A stretch of DNA of 64,000 nt from Paeniglutamicibacter sulfureus (GTDB lineage Bacteria; Actinomycetota; Actinomycetes; Actinomycetales; Micrococcaceae): the NCBI RefSeq assembly GCF_030512175.1, contig NZ_JAULBL010000001.1, positions 868,001 to 932,000 of the forward strand, in the 5' to 3' direction. The stretch's first letter is position 1; every line of letters starts with the position of its first letter. This document shows positions 8,607-17,402 of the stretch, one piece after another. A program made the translations under genes and the position numbers. The notes beneath the pieces are model-generated. The model was given only the letters and a program-made list of their open reading frames with translations, did not search any database and was not told where the DNA came from.

Positions 8607-9815
8607 ATGGACTCGACCCTGGCCGCTGCCACAGCGCCGATATTTACGGAAGACCCCTATTCCCCGGCGCATTTGGCCGAACCATATGGGCTCTTTGAAC
8701 GCATGCGCGACGCCGGCCCGGTTGTACTGCTCAAGGAGCACGATGTCTTGGCCGTGACGCGCTTCGATGAGTGCAAGGAAGTCCTGGAGGACTATCGGAC
8801 CTTCATCTCCGGCGCGGGTGCCGGGCCGCGGAACCTTCACCGCGAACCCAGCTGGCGGGCCCAGGGCATCATGGAATCGGATCCCCCGATCCACACCCAG
8901 ATGCGCCATGCCATAGCCGGAGTCATCTCACCCCGCGGGGTCCGTTCGCTGCGCGCGGGTTTCGAGGAGTACGCCACCGAGCTGGTCGACGAGCTGCTGG
9001 AGCGCGGGGAATTCGACCTGGTCAAGGACCTGTCGGAGGTTTTCCCCCTGCGCGCGTTTGGGGATGCCGTCGGTATTCCGCGCGAGGGCCGGGCCGAGAA
9101 CCTCCTGGCGCTGGGCGCTGCCAATTTCTCCACCTTCGGACCCGACACGCCCCTGGCCAGGGAGCATTTTTCCGCCGGGGCCGGCACCAACGACTGGGCC
9201 ATGGCCAATACCGCCCGTGAACGGCTGCGCCCTGGCAGCCTGGGTGCGCAGATCTGGGACCTCGCAGACCGCGGCGAGATCACCACGGACCAGGCACCGC
9301 TACTGGTGCGGGCCATGCTCTCGGCAGGCCTGGACACCACGATCTTCTCGCTGGGAGCCACGTTGTTGGCCTTGGTCCGCCACCCCGGGCAATATGCGAA
9401 GGTCCACGAGAATCCCAAGCTCGTGAAGTTCGCCATCGACGAGGCCTTCCGCTATGAGTCGCCGTTTCAGTCCTTCTACCGCACGACGAGCCAGGCCGCG
9501 GAAATCGGGGGCATGGCCATCCCGGCCGATACCAAGGTCGCGGTATTCGTTGGCGCCGCGAACCGCGACGAGCGGCGCTGGGGGCCGACGGCGAACGAGT
9601 ACGATATCGCCCGAGCAGCCGGCGGGCACCTGGCATTCGGCATGGGCATCCACCAGTGCGTGGGCCAGCCGCTGTCGCGACTCGAAATGGACGTGCTGAT
9701 CACCGAACTGGCGCGCCGGGTGAAGAGCATCGAGTTGACGGCCGAGCCCGAGCAATTCATGCACACCACGCTACGCGGCTGGAAATCCATTCCGGTGAGG
9801 GTCGCCGCCGCTTAG
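8607..9815 (+). CDS. Cytochrome P450 (CYP199-like)
   Basis: A 402-aa soluble bacterial P450. The I-helix oxygen-activation motif AGLDTT is at residues 240-245, the K-helix ExxR is EAFR at 279-282, and the heme loop FGMGIHQCVG at 344-353 has axial ligand Cys351. The segments around LSAGLDTT and FGMGIHQCVGQ resemble CYP199-type enzymes, which oxidise para-substituted benzoic and cinnamic acids. That resemblance is from memory, not a search. The ATG at 8607 has GGGAGG upstream. No ferredoxin gene is adjacent; electrons probably come from the VanB-type reductase at the other end of the cluster. A lyase-made arylacrylic acid is a plausible substrate (inference). Confidence 0.92.
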   Translation: MDSTLAAATAPIFTEDPYSPAHLAEPYGLFERMRDAGPVVLLKEHDVLAVTRFDECKEVLEDYRTFISGAGAGPRNLHREPSWRAQGIMESDPPIHTQMRHAIAGVISPRGVRSLRAGFEEYATELVDELLERGEFDLVKDLSEVFPLRAFGDAVGIPREGRAENLLALGAANFSTFGPDTPLAREHFSAGAGTNDWAMANTARERLRPGSLGAQIWDLADRGEITTDQAPLLVRAMLSAGLDTTIFSLGATLLALVRHPGQYAKVHENPKLVKFAIDEAFRYESPFQSFYRTTSQAAEIGGMAIPADTKVAVFVGAANRDERRWGPTANEYDIARAAGGHLAFGMGIHQCVGQPLSRLEMDVLITELARRVKSIELTAEPEQFMHTTLRGWKSIPVRVAAA

Positions 9816-9836
9816 GTGGCCATGGCCTTCGTGGAA

Positions 9837-9888
9837 GCGACCGGCGCGGTGTTCCCCGAGCGGTTTGCGGGGACAACGCGCCGGTCGC
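9837..9888. terminator. Hairpin between convergent P450 and hydroxy acid dehydrogenase genes
   Basis: Perfect 12-base arms at 9837-9848 and 9877-9888 (GCGACCGGCGCG and its complement) enclose a smaller internal stem. The position in the 93-base gap between two convergent genes fits a shared terminator. No strong T-run follows. Confidence 0.55.
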
Positions 9889-9908
9889 GTACAGCGGTGC
9901 CGGCGGCT

Positions 9909-11120
9909 TCACCCCTCGCCCAGGCGCACGTGTTGCGGACCTAGTTCCGACAGGGTGCGCACGCCCAGCAGGGCCATGGTTTGCCGAATCTCCCGTTCGA
10001 GGATCTCCAGGGCGCGTTCAACCCCTGCCTGTCCCCCGGCCATCAAACCGTAGAGGTAGGCCCTGCCGATGAGGGTGAAGTTCGCCCCTGCGGCCAGCGT
10101 CGCCACCACGTCGCCGCCGCTCATGATTCCCGAATCGGCGATGATGAGCCGGTCCGGTCCCACGGCCGCGCGGATGGCAGGCAGCTGCAACACCGGCACC
10201 GGCGCCCTGTCCAGCTGGCGTCCGCCATGGTTGGAGACCACCACGCCGTCGACGCCGTGCCCAAAGCATGCCACAGCGTCCTCCGGGCCCTGCACTCCCT
10301 TGACGATCAAGGTGCCCGGCCATGCCTCCCGCACCCAGGCGAGGTCGGTGTAGTTCAGGGATGCGTCAAACATCGTGTTGAACTGGGCACTGACGTTTCC
10401 CGTGTTGTCCGGAAAGTTTGCGAAGCCCAGCGGTTCGGTGGTGAGGAAGTCCAGGCACCAGCCGGGGCGCCTGAGCGCATCGAGAACGGTTGAAGGGCCG
10501 AGCGTGGGCGGCAGCGTCATGCCGTTTCGTTGGTCCCGAAAGCGGTTGGACGTCACGGCGGTGTCCACTGTCAGGAGCAGGGCACTGTAGCCGGCTTCCC
10601 GGGCCCGGCGCATCATGGCCAGGGACGCCGCACGGTCCTGGCCGAGGTACAGCTGGAACCAGCGGGTGCCCCCTGGTGCCGCGGCGGCGGTTTCCTCGAT
10701 GGACACGGTACCCATGGTGGAAAGGGTGAAGGGTATGTTCTGCCGTGCCGCTGCTGCTGCCCCGGCGCGTTCTCCGGCGGCATGCATCAGGCGGGTCAGT
10801 CCGGTGGGGGCGATGCCCACAGGCAACGAGAATCGCCCACCGGCCACGGTCACGGAGGGGTCCACCGCGCTGACGTCGCGCAGGATCCCAGGTAGCAACT
10901 CGGTGTTCCGGTACGCACGGTAGTTCCGTTCCAAGGCCTCTTCGGCGTAGGAACCGCCATCCGCATAGTCGAAGGCCGCAGTGGGAGTGCGGCGCTTGGC
11001 AAGCCTTCGCAGGTCTTCCAGGTTCAGCGCCCCACTCGCCGGACCCTTGCCTGGTTTCGGCAATGACTTGAATTTCAACTGGGCGAGGGCCGCAGGAATC
11101 CGGGTGAGGGAACGTTTCAT
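9909..11120 (-). CDS. FMN-dependent alpha-hydroxy acid dehydrogenase (LldD/glycolate oxidase family)
   Basis: A 403-aa TIM-barrel flavoprotein. SNHGGRQLD holds the catalytic His and Arg; the N-terminal FDYADGGSYAEEAL and LPVGIAPTGLTRLMHAAGE are typical of the family, and the phosphate-binding end is IADSGIMSGGDVV. Members oxidise L-lactate, glycolate, mandelate or other 2-hydroxy acids to 2-oxo acids, passing electrons to oxygen or the respiratory chain. The ATG at 11120 is chosen because the preceding 56 codons run through a palindrome and look non-coding. The substrate is unknown; a hydroxy acid related to the neighbouring amino acid pathway is possible. Confidence 0.9.
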   Translation of the reverse strand: MKRSLTRIPAALAQLKFKSLPKPGKGPASGALNLEDLRRLAKRRTPTAAFDYADGGSYAEEALERNYRAYRNTELLPGILRDVSAVDPSVTVAGGRFSLPVGIAPTGLTRLMHAAGERAGAAAAARQNIPFTLSTMGTVSIEETAAAAPGGTRWFQLYLGQDRAASLAMMRRAREAGYSALLLTVDTAVTSNRFRDQRNGMTLPPTLGPSTVLDALRRPGWCLDFLTTEPLGFANFPDNTGNVSAQFNTMFDASLNYTDLAWVREAWPGTLIVKGVQGPEDAVACFGHGVDGVVVSNHGGRQLDRAPVPVLQLPAIRAAVGPDRLIIADSGIMSGGDVVATLAAGANFTLIGRAYLYGLMAGGQAGVERALEILEREIRQTMALLGVRTLSELGPQHVRLGEG

Positions 11121-11144
11121 GATGCGAAGCGACCTGCCTTTCGA

Positions 11145-11169
11145 GCGTGGAGGACACTGTCCTCCACGC
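11145..11169. promoter_or_regulatory. 25-bp perfect palindrome upstream of the hydroxy acid dehydrogenase
   Basis: GCGTGGAGGACA-C-TGTCCTCCACGC is symmetric over 12 bases each side of one central C. It lies 24 bases upstream of the dehydrogenase ATG. With a one-base centre it cannot form a good hairpin, so a dimeric repressor operator is the more natural reading. No regulator gene for it lies next to the dehydrogenase. Confidence 0.55.
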
Positions 11170-11254
11170 ATCCTAGGCATCGGCGGGGCATGGCGTGCAA
11201 ACGGCGTTCCCGCCGGGCGAGAAGCGGCCGAGGCCGGTCGGCGCTTAACGGCGA

Positions 11255-11295
11255 ACGGCGGTTGGCCACCGGAAAACCGGATGTCCAACCGCCGT
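11255..11295 (-). terminator. Terminator-like hairpin downstream of sucD
   Basis: Arms ACGGCGGTTGG (11255-11265) and its complement (11285-11295) enclose a second short stem, CCGG-AAAA-CCGG. It lies just past the sucD stop on the minus strand. There is no clear T-run, as is common in high-GC actinobacteria. Confidence 0.55.
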
Positions 11296-11315
11296 CAGCG
11301 GATACTACAGGTGCA

Positions 11316-12218
11316 TTAGAGTGCGGCGAAAACTTCGCGCAGCAGCGTTGCGGTTTCCGACGGGGTCTTTCCGACCTTCACGCCTGCAGCCTCAAGTGCT
11401 TCCTTCTTGGCCTGTGCGGTACCGGCCGAGCCCGAGACGATGGCGCCGGCGTGGCCCATGGTCTTGCCCTCGGGTGCGGTGAAGCCGGCCACGTAGCCGA
11501 CGACCGGCTTGGTGACGTTGGCCTTGATGAAGTCGGCCGCACGCTCTTCGGCGTCGCCGCCGATTTCGCCGATCATCACGATGGCCTTGGTCTCCGGGTC
11601 CGCCTCGAACGCAGCCAGGGCGTCGATGTGGGTGGTGCCGATGACCGGGTCGCCGCCGATGCCGATGGCGGTGGAGAAGCCCAGGTCGCGCAATTCGTAC
11701 ATCATCTGGTAGGTCAGGGTGCCGGACTTGGAGACCAAGCCGATCGGGCCCTTCTGGGTGATGTTGTTCGGCGTGATGCCGACCAGTGCCTCACCCGGGG
11801 TGATGATGCCGGGGCAGTTCGGGCCGATGATGCGGGTGACCTGGTTGCCGTCGGCGTCGACCTTGGACTGGGCCAGTGCCCAGAACTCGGCCGAATCCTG
11901 AACCGGAACGCCCTCGGTGATGACAACGACCAGGCCGATGCCTGCCTCGATGGCCTCAACGACTGCATCCTTGGTGAATGCCGGCGGCACGAAGACGATG
12001 GAAACGTCTGCGCCGGTTTCGGCCATGGCTTCCGCCACTGCGCCGAAGACCTTGATCTCCTTGTCGCCGTGCAGCACCGTGGTGCCGGCCTTGCGGGCGT
12101 TGACGCCGCCGACGACGTTGGTGCCGGCCTTCAGCATCAGTGCGGTGTGCTTGGTGCCCTCGCCACCGGTGATGCCCTGAACGATGACCTTGGAGTCCTT
12201 GTTAAGGTAAATGCTCAT
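11316..12218 (-). CDS. sucD: Succinyl-CoA ligase (ADP/GDP-forming), alpha subunit
   Basis: The 300-aa product begins [21 protein letters not shown], the CoA-binding Rossmann domain, and carries [10 protein letters not shown] with the phosphorylated active-site His. With SucC it makes succinate and a nucleoside triphosphate from succinyl-CoA in the TCA cycle. It follows sucC by 16 bases and ends at the hairpin near 11295. The length is normal for the family. Confidence 0.97.
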   Translation of the reverse strand: MSIYLNKDSKVIVQGITGGEGTKHTALMLKAGTNVVGGVNARKAGTTVLHGDKEIKVFGAVAEAMAETGADVSIVFVPPAFTKDAVVEAIEAGIGLVVVITEGVPVQDSAEFWALAQSKVDADGNQVTRIIGPNCPGIITPGEALVGITPNNITQKGPIGLVSKSGTLTYQMMYELRDLGFSTAIGIGGDPVIGTTHIDALAAFEADPETKAIVMIGEIGGDAEERAADFIKANVTKPVVGYVAGFTAPEGKTMGHAGAIVSGSAGTAQAKKEALEAAGVKVGKTPSETATLLREVFAAL

Positions 12219-12234
12219 GTTCGCGTATCCCTAC

Positions 12235-13404
12235 TTACTTCGCTGCGTTGGCGAGCTCGGCGGCCTTGTCGGCGCCCTCGTCCATGGTTGCTGCCAGGGT
12301 GACCAACGGGTGGTTGGCCTCGGCCAGGATGCGGCGGCCCTCTTCGACGTTGTTGCCGTCGAGGCGCACGACCAGCGGCTTGTTGGCGGAGGAACCGAGT
12401 TCGGCCAGCGCGCCGACGATGCCCTTGGCAACGGCGTCACACGCGGTGATGCCACCGAAGACGTTCACGAAGACCGACTTGACCTGCTTGTCGTTCAGGA
12501 TGACGTCCAGGCCTGCGGCCATGACCTCGGCGGAGGCTCCACCGCCGATGTCCAGGAAGTTGGCGGGCTTCACGTTGCCGTGGTTTTCGCCGGCGTAGGC
12601 AACGACGTCAAGGGTCGACATGACCAGACCTGCACCGTTGCCGATGATGCCCACTTCGCCGTCCAGCTTGACGTAGTTCAGGTCCATTGCTTTGGCCTTG
12701 GCCTCGAGCGGATCCGCTGCGTCCTTGTCCTCAAGCTCGACGTGGTGCGGGTGGCGGAACTCGGCGTTCTCGTCGATGGAGACCTTGCCGTCGAGGGCGA
12801 CGATGTCGCCGGCGCCGGTGCGAACCAGCGGGTTGACCTCAACCAGGGTTGCGTCTTCCTTCTTGAAGACGTCCCACAGCTTCAGGATGGCGGAGGCGAC
12901 CTTTTCGGTCAGCTCCGGGGCGAAACCGGCGGCGGCGACGATCTCGTCGGCCTTGGCCTGGTCGATGCCCACGGCCGGGTCAACTGCAATGCGGGCCAGG
13001 GCCTCGGGACGCTCAACGGCGAGATCCTCGATTTCCATGCCGCCTTCCACCGAGCACATGGCCAGGTAGTTGCGGTTCGCGCGGTCCAGCAGCACCGAGA
13101 AGTAGAACTCCTCGGCAATGTCGGCGCCCTGGGCGATCATGACCTTGTTCACGGTGTGGCCCTTGATGTCCATGCCGAGAATGTCGGTTGCGTATGCGAA
13201 TGCCTCGTCGGCGGTCTTTGCGACCTTGACGCCGCCGGCCTTGCCGCGGCCTCCGACCTTTACCTGGGCTTTAACAACCACGACGCCGCCGATTTTCTCG
13301 GCTGCTGCCTTGGCTTCTTCAGGAGTGTAGGCAACGATGCCGGCCAGCACGGGTACGCCGTGCGACTCGAACATATCGCGCGCCTGGTATTCATACAGGT
13401 CCAC
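12235..13404 (-). CDS. sucC: Succinyl-CoA ligase, beta subunit
   Basis: A 389-aa ATP-grasp protein starting (V)[18 protein letters not shown]. It has the nucleotide-binding lysines in [17 protein letters not shown] and the [16 protein letters not shown] and [16 protein letters not shown] segments at the subunit interface and CoA/His loop. The GTG at 13404 gives the usual N-terminus and has GAAGGA upstream. The 22 codons read before it are leader. It is followed by sucD in the standard bacterial order. Confidence 0.97.
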   Translation of the reverse strand: MDLYEYQARDMFESHGVPVLAGIVAYTPEEAKAAAEKIGGVVVVKAQVKVGGRGKAGGVKVAKTADEAFAYATDILGMDIKGHTVNKVMIAQGADIAEEFYFSVLLDRANRNYLAMCSVEGGMEIEDLAVERPEALARIAVDPAVGIDQAKADEIVAAAGFAPELTEKVASAILKLWDVFKKEDATLVEVNPLVRTGAGDIVALDGKVSIDENAEFRHPHHVELEDKDAADPLEAKAKAMDLNYVKLDGEVGIIGNGAGLVMSTLDVVAYAGENHGNVKPANFLDIGGGASAEVMAAGLDVILNDKQVKSVFVNVFGGITACDAVAKGIVGALAELGSSANKPLVVRLDGNNVEEGRRILAEANHPLVTLAATMDEGADKAAELANAAK

Positions 13405-13533
13405 GGGCTTGTGTCCTTCTTGTCGAAGTCTATGCTGACTCAAGGCATGGCTCCGTAGGCACGGTTCCATGCGTCGAGGGGGTAGAGCCCAACCTGGGAT
13501 AAGGCCAGGCTCCTTGCTCAGCCTAACGCCTTA

Positions 13534-13577
13534 GCGCCCAATGGCACAGTTCTACATTCGGTAGAGCCATCGGGCGC
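13534..13577 (-). terminator. Hairpin between pcrA and sucC
   Basis: Arms GCGCCCAATGGC (13534-13545) and GCCATCGGGCGC (13566-13577) pair with one mismatch. It lies 66 bases past the pcrA stop and upstream of sucC on the same strand, so it likely separates the two transcripts. The sucC promoter should lie in 13405-13530. Confidence 0.5.
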
Positions 13578-13643
13578 GTGAGTACCGACACAACCACATC
13601 ACCGCAGGTCCGAACGGATGTGTCGACAATGCCCGGGAACCGG

Positions 13644-16049
13644 CTAGTCAGCCTTGGTTAGCGGGGCGTATCGCAGCAATAGGCGTTTCTCGGCATCGGC
13701 GAACTTAACCTTTGCCACTGTCTTGTCCCCGGCACCCTCCAGCGCCAGAACCACGCCTTGGCCGAAGGTCCCGTGTGTCACCTTGTCCCCCACCGACAAG
13801 GAAATGATTTCCTTGTTTGGCTGCACACGGCCCTTGGCCCGCGCCGGGGGCGCGGTGCTCAACGTGTGGATCTCCGGGGCGCCGGAAAGCCTGCCTCCGC
13901 CACCGCTGCCGGACCCTGCGCCCCAATAGGAACCCGATTCGTAGCGGCTGGTGGCAAAGTTGTTGCGCCCGCCGAAGGACTCAAAGCTGGCCCGCTTGGT
14001 GCCCTCGCGTTTCCAGTCCACCAGACTCCCGGGGATTTCCTCGAGGAACTGGCTGGCGGGGTTGTATTGGGACTGGCCCCACAGGCTCCGGTATTCGGCC
14101 CGCGTCAAGTAGAGACGCTGGCGGGCACGGGTGAGCCCCACATAGGCCAGTCTGCGTTCCTCCGCCAATTCCTTCTCGTCGGTCAGCGAGCGCTGGTGCG
14201 GGAAGATCCCGTGTTCCATGCCAGTGAGGAAGACCACCGGGAATTCCAGCCCCTTGGCCGTGTGCAAGGTCATGAGCGTGACCATTCCCTCACGGTGCGC
14301 CATGTCCACGCCCTCCGCATCGTTCGGTGCCTCGGGGATGGAATCGGCGTCGGCCACCAGCGCCACGCGTTCCAGGAAATCCGTAAGCGTTCCCTCGGGA
14401 TTCTCCTTCATGAAGTCCCGCACCACGGCCACGAGCTCGGCGAGGTTCTCAACGCGGGATTCGTCCTGTGGGTCGTTGGATGAACGCAGCATTTCCAGGT
14501 AGCCGGTCTGCTCCAGGACCGCTTCCAGCGCATCGGCAGGTCCCGAGCCCTCTGCGACCACTGAGAGGTCGTCAATGATCTTCACGAAGGCGCCGATCAT
14601 GTTTTGCCCGCGGGTTCCGAGGCCGGGGGCGTCATCGGCACGGCGCAGCGCCGCCATGAAGGAGATCCGTTCGCGTTCGGCCAGCGCGGCCACCGAGTAT
14701 TCGGCCCGGTCCCCGATCCCGCGCTTGGGTTCGTTGAGAATGCGCCTGACGTTGATGTCGTCTTCCGGGTTCACCAGCACCCGCAAGTAGGCCAGGGCGT
14801 CCTTGACTTCCTTGCGGTCGTAGAAGCGGGTTCCGCCAATGACCTTGTACTTCAGGTCCACGCGGATCAGCTGTTCCTCGAGGGAACGCGATTGCGCGTT
14901 GGTGCGGTAGAAGACGGCAACGTCCCCGGGGCGGATGCCTTCCTCGTCATTCAGGCGCAGGATCTCATCGGCGATCCAGCGGGCCTCGTCCGACTCGGAC
15001 TCCCCCACGTAGCCGATGATCAGTTCGCCGTCGCCCTCCGCGGTCCACAGTCGCTTTTCGGGGCGGTCGGGGTTGCGCTTAATCACTTCGTTGGCGGCCG
15101 AGAGGATCGTTTGCGTCGAACGGTAGTTCTGCTCGAGCTTGATCGTTTCGGCGTCCGGATAATCCTTGGAGAACTCGTTGATGTTGCGGATGTCCGCGCC
15201 ACGGAAGGCATAGATCGATTGGTCCGAGTCGCCCACCACAGTCAGTTCGCCGCCGGGAGTGGGGCCGTCCGGGCCGGTCAGTTCACGCACCAGGGCGTAC
15301 TGTGCGTGGTTGGTGTCCTGGTACTCGTCGACCATGACGTGGCGGAAACGCCGGCGGTAATTGTCGGCGACCGCAGGGAAGGCGCGGAAGATGTTGACCA
15401 CGTGGGCAATCAGGTCATCGAAGTCCAGGGCGTTTGCGGCGCGCAAACGCTCGGTGTAGCCGCGGTACACCTGGAGGACGGCCGAGGCGAACGGGTCATT
15501 GCCTGCGACTGTGGCGGCATATTGTTCATCGTCAATGAGCTCGTTCTTCAGCGCGGAGATCTTGTGCGCGATCGACTTGGGCGTGAACTTCTTCGGATCC
15601 AGCTCCAGGCCCTTGGCCACCATCGTGATCAGGCGCAGGGAATCTGCGGAGTCATAGATGGAGAAGCTGGACTTCAGTCCCACCGAAGCCGCCTCCCGGC
15701 GAAGGATGCGCACGCACGAGGAGTGGAACGTTGAAACCCACATTTTCTTGGCCACGTCTTCACCCACCAGGGCGGCGATTCGCTCACGCATTTCGGCCGC
15801 GGCCTTGTTGGTGAACGTAATGGCCAGGATCTCGTGTGGACGTGCCCGACCCGTGGCCAGGAGATAGGCAATGCGATGTGACAGCACCCGGGTCTTGCCC
15901 GACCCGGCCCCGGCGACAATCAGCAACGGGGAGCCTGCATGCTTGACCGCCTGCTCCTGCTCGGGATTTAAACCGGCAAGCAGCTCTTGGGTGCCTGGCA
16001 ATTGTGGGGCTGGAGCGGGCGCGACGAAGTCATCGAAAAGGAAATCCAT
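13644..16049 (-). CDS. pcrA: ATP-dependent DNA helicase PcrA/UvrD
   Basis: An 801-aa superfamily 1A helicase. It begins with GLNPEQEQAVKHAG (Q motif), followed by AGAGSGKTRVLSHRIAYL (Walker A), then VDEYQDTNHAQ (motif II), GDSDQSIYAFRGAD (motif III) and LMTLHTAKGLEFPVVFLTG (motif V). It unwinds DNA 3' to 5' in repair and replication restart. The C-terminal 60 residues (ISLSVGDKVTHGTFGQGVVLALE) form the Tudor-like RNA polymerase-binding domain usual in PcrA. The start MDFLFDDF at 16049 is chosen over a long Phe-rich upstream extension that overlaps the divergent gene. Confidence 0.96.
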   Translation of the reverse strand: MDFLFDDFVAPAPAPQLPGTQELLAGLNPEQEQAVKHAGSPLLIVAGAGSGKTRVLSHRIAYLLATGRARPHEILAITFTNKAAAEMRERIAALVGEDVAKKMWVSTFHSSCVRILRREAASVGLKSSFSIYDSADSLRLITMVAKGLELDPKKFTPKSIAHKISALKNELIDDEQYAATVAGNDPFASAVLQVYRGYTERLRAANALDFDDLIAHVVNIFRAFPAVADNYRRRFRHVMVDEYQDTNHAQYALVRELTGPDGPTPGGELTVVGDSDQSIYAFRGADIRNINEFSKDYPDAETIKLEQNYRSTQTILSAANEVIKRNPDRPEKRLWTAEGDGELIIGYVGESESDEARWIADEILRLNDEEGIRPGDVAVFYRTNAQSRSLEEQLIRVDLKYKVIGGTRFYDRKEVKDALAYLRVLVNPEDDINVRRILNEPKRGIGDRAEYSVAALAERERISFMAALRRADDAPGLGTRGQNMIGAFVKIIDDLSVVAEGSGPADALEAVLEQTGYLEMLRSSNDPQDESRVENLAELVAVVRDFMKENPEGTLTDFLERVALVADADSIPEAPNDAEGVDMAHREGMVTLMTLHTAKGLEFPVVFLTGMEHGIFPHQRSLTDEKELAEERRLAYVGLTRARQRLYLTRAEYRSLWGQSQYNPASQFLEEIPGSLVDWKREGTKRASFESFGGRNNFATSRYESGSYWGAGSGSGGGGRLSGAPEIHTLSTAPPARAKGRVQPNKEIISLSVGDKVTHGTFGQGVVLALEGAGDKTVAKVKFADAEKRLLLRYAPLTKAD

Positions 16050-16122
16050 GATGTGCCCTAGTCTACGGCGGAGCAGCCACGCATTGGGCGGGCGCGGATC
16101 GATTGACGGCATAATTGGGGTT

Positions 16123-16758
16123 ATGGCCAAGTCACAGAAGAAAAAGAAGAAGTACAACCGCCCCGCCGCGGCAACTGCGCCGATCAATCCCTCGACTCAG
16201 CGAACGCCGGAGAAGGCCGCAGGCAACGCCAACCTGATCCTGATTGCCGGTTTGGTCGTCACGCTGTTCCTCTTCGGGTACTTCCACTTACTAGTGTTAA
16301 ACCAGATGGAAGATCTGTCCAACGGACTGACCATGCCCGACCAAATGATCGGGGGCTATTCCGTGGAGCACGTGGAGGCATTGCGCCAGGCCATGGACGC
16401 GGACGCCGCAGGGCAACTGAACTACGTGCATAAAACCGCAGGGTTGCTGTTCCCGCTCTTTCTGGCCTTGATCACCATGCTGGCAGTCAACATCAACACC
16501 GCCCGTGGTTCGGTCCGCTGGATCCTGTGGGTGCCCCCGATGGCCTTCGCGGTTGTCGACCTTTGGGAGAACCGGGCGATCGACGCCTTGTTCATCGGCG
16601 CGCTGGATCCGGCAGCCGTCTCGTTGGCCTCAACTCTGACCACCACGCGGTGGATGCTGCTCTTTGCAACCGCGGCGATCTTGTTCGGTGTGCTCATTGC
16701 CGCCTTTGTGCGCACTTTCCGGGAGAAGTGGGAACTGTCCAAGCGGGGACTGCTCTAG
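16123..16758 (+). CDS. Four-helix integral membrane protein, unknown function
   Basis: The 211-aa product starts MAKSQKKKKKYNRP, a lysine-rich cytoplasmic head. Four hydrophobic segments follow: LILIAGLVVTLFLFGYFHLLV, AGLLFPLFLALITMLAV, WILWVPPMAFAVVDLW and WMLLFATAAILFGVLIAAFV. It is divergent from pcrA with a 73-base gap. I do not recognise a named family, and the upstream ribosome site is weak (TTGGGGTT). The composition and clean topology make a real gene likely. Confidence 0.8.
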   Translation: MAKSQKKKKKYNRPAAATAPINPSTQRTPEKAAGNANLILIAGLVVTLFLFGYFHLLVLNQMEDLSNGLTMPDQMIGGYSVEHVEALRQAMDADAAGQLNYVHKTAGLLFPLFLALITMLAVNINTARGSVRWILWVPPMAFAVVDLWENRAIDALFIGALDPAAVSLASTLTTTRWMLLFATAAILFGVLIAAFVRTFREKWELSKRGLL

Positions 16759-16855
16759 GCCAAGGACCGCGTGACTCCCCGGCACGCGGCGCCACATTAA
16801 CCACGATTCGCCAAAATACCGTTAGAATTGGTCCGGATCGTTTTTGACGATTCGA

Positions 16856-16932
16856 GCCTCTGTAGCTCAGTTGGATAGAGCGACTCTCTCCTAAAGAGTA
16901 GGCCGTCGGTTCAATTCCGGCCAGGGGCACCA
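16856..16932 (+). tRNA. tRNA-Arg (anticodon CCT)
   Basis: A 77-base cloverleaf: acceptor stem GCCTCTG with CAGGGGC and encoded CCA, D-arm GCTCAGTTGGATAGAGC, anticodon stem ACTCT/AGAGT around loop CTCCTAA (anticodon CCT, reading AGG), and T-arm around TTCAATT. Its 3' portion from 16886 on is repeated at 24785-24832, marking it as the integration site of the element that follows. The intact gene is kept at the left end. Confidence 0.95.
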
Positions 16933-16933
16933 A
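16886..16933 (+). repeat. attL core (48-bp direct repeat, tRNA 3' end)
   Basis: These 48 bases, from the anticodon arm through the CCA end plus one A, are identical to 24785-24832. The flanking bases differ on both sides (T against C before, C against A after), which sets the repeat limits. It is the crossover region used by the integrase. Confidence 0.92.
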
Positions 16934-16936
16934 CAG

Positions 16937-16981
16937 CAAAGGCCCCGCATCCCAGTAAACATAAGGGATGCGGGGCCTTTG
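16937..16981. terminator. Strong hairpin after the tRNA, carried by the element
   Basis: Perfect 17-base arms at 16937-16953 and 16965-16981 (CAAAGGCCCCGCATCCC and complement) around an 11-base loop, ending in TTTG. It lies immediately inside attL. It therefore supplies the interrupted tRNA gene with a new terminator. Confidence 0.8.
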
Positions 16982-17060
16982 TCATGTGGCCGCAAGGCCA
17001 CTCCTTGACACCGCGATTGTCCTGTGCATTACCTCAAAATACCGGCTATTCTCTAGCTTG

Positions 17061-17080
17061 TCGTCACTTTTTCGTCACCT
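17061..17080 (+). repeat. Candidate integrase arm-type site, left
   Basis: TCGTCACTTTTTCGTCACCT matches 24725-24744 in 19 of 20 bases, in the same orientation. A further CGTCACC follows directly at 17081. It lies 128 bases inside attL. Paired repeats at both ends of an element are typical of tyrosine-integrase arm sites. Confidence 0.6.
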
Positions 17081-17184
17081 CGTCACCGCTGATAGTCAAG
17101 TCATATATCGACCTCACTAGTGCTAACGTCCAGTGTGTCGGCGCGCCAGCGCTGACGGTCCGCACCAACCTTGGAGTAGTCACC

Positions 17185-17316
17185 GTGAAGATCCTTTTAG
17201 ACGTTCCTGGCCTTGCCGTTGTATCGACCAATGGGCGCATCTCCTATCAGGCCGAAGCTTCCATGTGGAGTCCCGCAGATATCGACGCAGTCATTAGGGG
17301 CATCGAGAACCTTTAG
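17185..17316 (+). CDS. Small hypothetical protein (43 aa)
   Basis: The GTG at 17185 follows GGAG with an 8-base spacer, and the frame ends at the TAG at 17314-17316. The product VKILLDVPGLAVVSTNGRI... ends in SPADIDAVIRGIENL, a soluble-looking mini-protein. The open frame extends upstream to 16984, but that part crosses the terminator and arm sites. An inverted repeat, AGGCCAGCT...AGCTGGCCT (17315-17339), begins at the stop codon and may end its transcript. No family is recognised. Confidence 0.4.
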   Translation: MKILLDVPGLAVVSTNGRISYQAEASMWSPADIDAVIRGIENL

Positions 17317-17402
17317 GCCAGCTCGGCCCTAGCTGGCCTTAAAAAAATCAAGGCCCCTACATTTGAACTGGTCCCCGAAAGTTGGACTCGGTAAGTAAAA
17401 GT

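Noticed and set aside
14604-15734. 376-aa plus-strand frame within pcrA
   Set aside because: Antisense of conserved helicase motifs; no independent support.
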